A stretch of 8,861 nucleotides of DNA from Gemmatimonadaceae bacterium. GTDB lineage: Bacteria; Gemmatimonadota; Gemmatimonadetes; Gemmatimonadales; Gemmatimonadaceae. Below the pieces are notes generated by a model. The model searched no databases. It was not told where the DNA came from and saw only the letters and a list, made by a program, of their open reading frames with translations. The first letter of the stretch is position 1. Each line of letters begins with the position of its first letter. A program made the position numbers and the translations under genes. Shown in pieces: positions 6,033-8,861 of this stretch. The stretch spans positions 1 to 8,861 of the forward strand of contig JANWKK010000159.1 of the NCBI GenBank assembly GCA_025451425.1. Direction: 5' to 3'.

Positions 6033-6359
6033 ATGCCAGAACACTTCGATTCCACTAGTTCATTCGTTCAGTCCGCGCAGACCCGCAACTTCTCTGGTGA
6101 GGCGTGCGATCGCCTAAGCGCGACCGTTCGCGAGTTTCTCGCCGGCCGCGGGGCGCCCGAGGAGCTCGCACGTGCAGCGGCACGGCTGTGTCGAGAGGCA
6201 CATGCCCGTGGACTCTCGGCGCACGAGACGCTCACCGAAATCCGATCGACGTTGTCGCGCATCCTCGAAGAATCCAGGCTGACGTCGAGCGACCGAGTTG
6301 CACTTGTCGCCCTCGCCATCGACGAATGCGTCCACGCCTTCTACGAAGAGCAGCGTTGA
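6033..6359 (+). CDS. Small all-helical protein of unknown function
   Basis: The product has 108 residues, without signal peptide or membrane segment, so it is probably cytoplasmic. It looks almost entirely alpha-helical: residues 21-39, 41-60, 63-82 and 85-106 each read as an amphipathic helix, with the conserved-looking pieces LCREAHARGLSAHETL (52-67) and DRVALVALAIDECVHAFY (87-104). Two cysteines (25 and 53) and a third (99) are not spaced as a metal site. I do not recognise a named family, although small helical proteins of this kind are, from memory, common in Gemmatimonadota near response regulators. The clear ribosome binding site and long even coding frame support it. It stands alone after element C and converges on the next gene; no obvious terminator lies between them. 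Confidence 0.65.
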   Translation: MPEHFDSTSSFVQSAQTRNFSGEACDRLSATVREFLAGRGAPEELARAAARLCREAHARGLSAHETLTEIRSTLSRILEESRLTSSDRVALVALAIDECVHAFYEEQR

Positions 6360-6453
6360 CCGAGGAACGGGAAGCGCGACGAGCGGTATGGGGCGCGGAA
6401 GGGATGTTTAAAGCTCTCTAACCAGCCCCCGCAACCGCAGCCCGCGACCGGCT

Positions 6454-6993
6454 TCACGCTTGGCGGTCGTCCCACCGACGGCGTTCCTCGCGCGTCGCCG
6501 GCAGCGCGCCCCGCGGCGCGGCGCGGCGTAAAATGACAATGAGCTGCTCGTCAGGCAGATCCGCCCAGTCGCTCGGCCAGTCAGAAACGTCGATAGAGCG
6601 GGCGCCAGCGGAAAACCGCAGAACGCGTGCGTCGCTCTTGGTTGGATGCGGCGTAACCGACGCGGTCCACACACGGCCGCCCGGGTATCGGAAGCTCCGC
6701 ACGACTGCCATGTCAGCGATGGGCTCTCGCCCCGATGCTGTGCGTGCCGGGAGCACCTCGCCATGGCGCAGCAACTCCTCGAGCGCGTGGTCGGAGAGGC
6801 GTTGCCAGTCACGCGGAATCGGGCACAGGCGCACTCGTCGGTCGCCCCGCTTCGTCTCCATCACGACCCAACCGAGCTGATAGCAGTCGGCCAGATAGTC
6901 TTCGCCGCGGGTAGGCGGTGAAATCGCATCAGGCGTGATCTCCCAAGCGCGCCACTCCGTGCCCATACTATCGATGAATTCTCGAACCGGCAT
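6454..6993 (-). CDS. Two-module protein of unknown function
   Basis: The product has 179 residues from ATG 6993, chosen over ATG 7005 because GGAG (7000-7003, minus strand) sits six bases before it. There is no signal peptide or membrane segment, so it is presumably cytoplasmic. The protein is an internal duplication. Module 1 (3-79) starts VREF with G11 and W14 and ends with P60, D62-W63, L66, D68 and LLR. Module 2 (98-159) starts VRSF with G106 and W109 and ends with P140, D142-W143, L146, D148 and ILR. The spacing inside each conserved block is identical, while the middle differs in length. I believe similar proteins are widespread in Gemmatimonadota as hypothetical proteins, but no function is known to me. 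The tryptophan-rich beta segments followed by a short helix could form a small binding domain. It is divergent from the CheB gene. Confidence 0.75.
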   Translation of the reverse strand: MPVREFIDSMGTEWRAWEITPDAISPPTRGEDYLADCYQLGWVVMETKRGDRRVRLCPIPRDWQRLSDHALEELLRHGEVLPARTASGREPIADMAVVRSFRYPGGRVWTASVTPHPTKSDARVLRFSAGARSIDVSDWPSDWADLPDEQLIVILRRAAPRGALPATREERRRWDDRQA

Positions 6994-6999
6994 CCCGCA

Positions 7000-7003
7000 C
7001 TCC
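7000..7003 (-). promoter_or_regulatory. Shine-Dalgarno site fixing the start at 6993
   Basis: GGAG on the minus strand lies six bases before ATG 6993. The alternative ATG at 7003-7005 overlaps this site and has no ribosome binding site of its own, so the longer form is less likely. Confidence 0.65.
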
Positions 7004-7197
7004 ATCGGCTAACCCTTGAGGCACGCAGTCGATGCGATGCCTGTCGAAGTCAGCCAACTCGTGCAGGATGTACGCCTGGCATCTGCGGACGCCCGGTCTG
7101 TCGCCATCGCGTGCGAAATTGCGAAGCACGCGAATTGCGGCGCACTTCTCACGCGGCTAACGGTCGTGCACGCTCGGCCCAATAACCTGGCTGGCCT

Positions 7198-7905
7198 ATG
7201 GCTCCGCGACATATCATCGTCATCGGCGCATCCGCGGGCGGCGTCGAATCCCTAACGAAGTTGGTGCATGACCTGCCTGGCGACATACCAGCGGCTGTCT
7301 TCGTCACCATTCATTTTCCGCCAACAAGGACGAGCGCGCTCGCGCGCATACTCCAGCGCGCCGGCTCGCTCGAGCCGGCCCAGGCGGCGGACTATCTAGC
7401 AATTGAAGAAGGTCACATTTATGTTGCGCCGCCCGATCATCATCTGCTCGTTTTCCGAGATCAAATGCGATTGCATCGCGGGCCGCGTGAAAAGGGCAAC
7501 CGGCCCGCAGTCGATCCGATGTTTCGAAGCGCTGCTCTCGCATACGGCCCGAGCGTCATCGGCGTCGTGCTGACTGGTAACCTCGACGATGGGACCACCG
7601 GTCTTCTCGCAATCAAGCGCGGCGGTGGCATCGCGGTCGCTCAGGATCCAGACGACGCCATGTTCTCTTCGATGCCGCAGAGTGCCATCGACCATGTGGA
7701 CGTCGACTATGTAGTGAAGTTGGAGCGCCTACCGTCCTTGCTCGAGAAACTTGCGAAGCGATCACCGGTCGCCGAAGAAATCGTGCAGTCAGACGCACGC
7801 GAAGAAGCGGAATCCTCGGCGCACAATTTGTCGCGCATCGGGAATGCCGAGGACCGTCCTGGTGTGGTGGCCGAACGGCTCTCGGACAACGCTGGCCACA
7901 ACTGA
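7198..7905 (+). CDS. cheB: Stand-alone CheB-type protein-glutamate methylesterase
   Basis: The product has 235 residues and consists of a CheB catalytic domain without the N-terminal receiver domain found in classical chemotaxis CheB. CheB removes methyl groups from glutamates of chemoreceptors or deamidates glutamines. The catalytic triad is visible: Ser12 in GASAGG (10-15), His39 in TIHF, and Asp131 in LTGNLDDG (125-132). VDPMFRSAA (105-113) is another family block. The catalytic domain ends near residue 180; the rest (181-235) is a polar, probably disordered tail with no recognised domain. The lack of a receiver means activity is not controlled by phosphorylation of this protein itself. 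No Shine-Dalgarno site precedes ATG 7198, but the start is right for the domain, which begins at residue 5. A CheR gene follows 73 bases later; such pairs often belong to sensor-kinase-linked signalling rather than flagellar motility, which is an inference here. Confidence 0.9.
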   Translation: MAPRHIIVIGASAGGVESLTKLVHDLPGDIPAAVFVTIHFPPTRTSALARILQRAGSLEPAQAADYLAIEEGHIYVAPPDHHLLVFRDQMRLHRGPREKGNRPAVDPMFRSAALAYGPSVIGVVLTGNLDDGTTGLLAIKRGGGIAVAQDPDDAMFSSMPQSAIDHVDVDYVVKLERLPSLLEKLAKRSPVAEEIVQSDAREEAESSAHNLSRIGNAEDRPGVVAERLSDNAGHN

Positions 7906-7978
7906 CGCACGCCTACCAACGTGCTGGCGCGCGGCTCATATTGCGATGTCCGCCTCCTGACTCGAGCCCAAGCGCCGA

Positions 7979-8861
7979 ATGTCATCGCGCACGCCCGCCG
8001 GCCTCAGAGCTCTGATCGACTACCTGAAGCGCAGTCGCGGCTTTGACTTCGCCGGCTACAAGCCGGCGAGCCTCGAGCGACGCATTCAGAAGCGGATGAT
8101 CGCGATCGGCGCGGGCGAATATGCGGATTACGTCGACTATCTCGAGGTACATCCGGAGGAATTTGAGGCTCTTTTCAATACCATCCTCATCAACGTCACG
8201 GGGTTCTTCCGTGACGCCGGAGCGTGGGAGTTCCTGGCCGAGCATGTCATCCCGATGATTCTCGAGCGCAAGCCCGATGATTCATCGATTCGCGTTTGGA
8301 GCGGCGGCTGTGCCAGCGGCGAGGAGGCGTACACCCTTGCAATGATCCTAGCTGAAGCGATGGGTGCGCAAGGATACAAGGACCGGGTCAAGATCTACGC
8401 GACCGACATCGACGAAGAAGCGCTGGTGTGCGCTCGTCAGGCAACGTACGACGCGCGTGAGATCGCCGGCGTTCCGCAGGAGTTGCTCGCGACCTACTTC
8501 GAGCCCGTCAATAGCAGCTACGCCTTCCGCAAGGATCTCCGCCGCAACGTGATCTTCGGAAAGCATGATCTGATTCAGGATGCGCCGATCTCGCGCGTCG
8601 ACCTGCTCGTGTGTCGCAACACGTTGATGTACTTCAACGCCGAAACGCAGTCACGCATTCTCACGCGTTTTCACTTCGCGCTCAACGACGGCGGCGTCCT
8701 CTTTCTCGGCCGAGCTGAAACGTTGCTCACTCACGCGAACACTTTCGCGCCGCTCGATCTACGCCGGCGCATTTCGACCAAAGTGCCGCGCGCGAGCCTT
8801 CACCTGCGCGACCGGCTACTCCTCATCGCACAGAACGGACAGGCTGAGGAGGGCGTTAATG
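7979..8861 (+). CDS. cheR: CheR-type protein-glutamate methyltransferase, 3' end outside window
   Basis: The open frame runs from ATG 7979 to the window end without a stop, giving 294 residues so far. CheR transfers methyl groups from S-adenosylmethionine to receptor glutamates, opposing CheB. The N-terminal helical CheR domain (about 9-70) contains GFDFAGYKPASLERRIQKRM (21-40). NVTGFFRD (72-79) is the usual link to the methyltransferase fold. VWSGGCASGEEAYTLAM (106-122) is the SAM-binding loop, ATDID (141-145) the acidic strand end, and DLLVCRNTLMYF (208-219) the conserved 'CRN..IYF' block. The core ends near 272, and the remaining residues begin a linker, so a longer protein with PAS or kinase domains is likely, as in many CheR fusions; this is unseen. 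An in-frame stop at 7958-7960 makes ATG 7979 the first start. No Shine-Dalgarno site is visible, and co-transcription with the CheB gene is likely. Confidence 0.92.
   Translation, partial: MSSRTPAGLRALIDYLKRSRGFDFAGYKPASLERRIQKRMIAIGAGEYADYVDYLEVHPEEFEALFNTILINVTGFFRDAGAWEFLAEHVIPMILERKPDDSSIRVWSGGCASGEEAYTLAMILAEAMGAQGYKDRVKIYATDIDEEALVCARQATYDAREIAGVPQELLATYFEPVNSSYAFRKDLRRNVIFGKHDLIQDAPISRVDLLVCRNTLMYFNAETQSRILTRFHFALNDGGVLFLGRAETLLTHANTFAPLDLRRRISTKVPRASLHLRDRLLLIAQNGQAEEGVN

Noticed and set aside
6361..6490. Perfect 9-base inverted repeat CGAGGAACG (6361-6369) and CGTTCCTCG (6482-6490) between two convergent genes.
   Set aside because: The arms are about 110 bases apart, one lies inside a coding region, and there is no further pairing; chance is likely.
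7037..7255. Short + strand ORF in front of and overlapping the CheB gene.
   Set aside because: It overlaps the well-supported CheB start by 58 bases, has no ribosome binding site and no recognisable family. It could still be a leader peptide, but nothing supports it.
7751..7978. Possible frameshift joining the CheB tail to CheR, since an open frame in the CheR phase overlaps the end of CheB.
   Set aside because: That frame has a TGA at 7958-7960 before the CheR start, and its translation is Arg/Ser-rich without resemblance to a linker; separate genes are simpler.

Overview
The window is GC-rich bacterial DNA that reads like a Gemmatimonadota (soil-type, diderm) chromosome. This placement is an inference from remembered family distributions, not a search. 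It rests on a CBM9-like/DUF5916 outer-membrane barrel protein, a small lipoprotein-like protein and a two-module 'VR.F...G..W' protein of types I associate with that phylum, plus a stand-alone CheB/CheR pair. No rRNA, tRNA, CRISPR array, transposase or phage gene was seen.

Layout. Positions 5-499 (+) encode a periplasmic Spy/CpxP-like LTxxQ protein, ended by a strong Rho-independent terminator (524-559). After a ~300-base gap without a gene, 805-1503 (+) encodes an exported protein with a galactose-binding-like domain. It is followed at once by a terminator nested in a heptamer inverted repeat. 1673-2254 (+) is a lipoprotein of unknown function, convergent with a PaaI-type hotdog thioesterase (2308-2739, -). 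The thioesterase diverges from the 788-residue DUF5916 protein (2896-5262, +) across a 156-base gap filled by a second heptamer inverted repeat. A probable lipoprotein (5300-5857, +) lies 37 bases downstream of the barrel gene, probably in the same operon, and ends at a third heptamer element. A small helical protein (6033-6359, +) converges on a two-module protein of unknown function (6454-6993, -). Divergent from that, a receiver-less CheB methylesterase (7198-7905, +) is followed by a CheR methyltransferase (7979 onward, +) that runs off the window.

How the genes fit together. The left two thirds is mostly cell-envelope material: five exported products, with the DUF5916 barrel and its lipoprotein neighbour as the clearest unit. 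The right end begins a signalling locus in which CheB and CheR would act as an opposing demethylation/methylation pair on a chemoreceptor-like or sensor protein outside the window.

The most unusual signals are not genes. First, three intergenic elements are built from degenerate 7-base units arranged as inverted repeats around a hairpin or spacer; two begin within one base of a stop codon and one fills a divergent promoter gap. Second, the octamer CGTTAGGC/GCCTAACG occurs six times on both strands, in several reading frames and in non-coding DNA, which suggests a genome-wide DNA-level motif. Neither corresponds to a described system that I can name with confidence.
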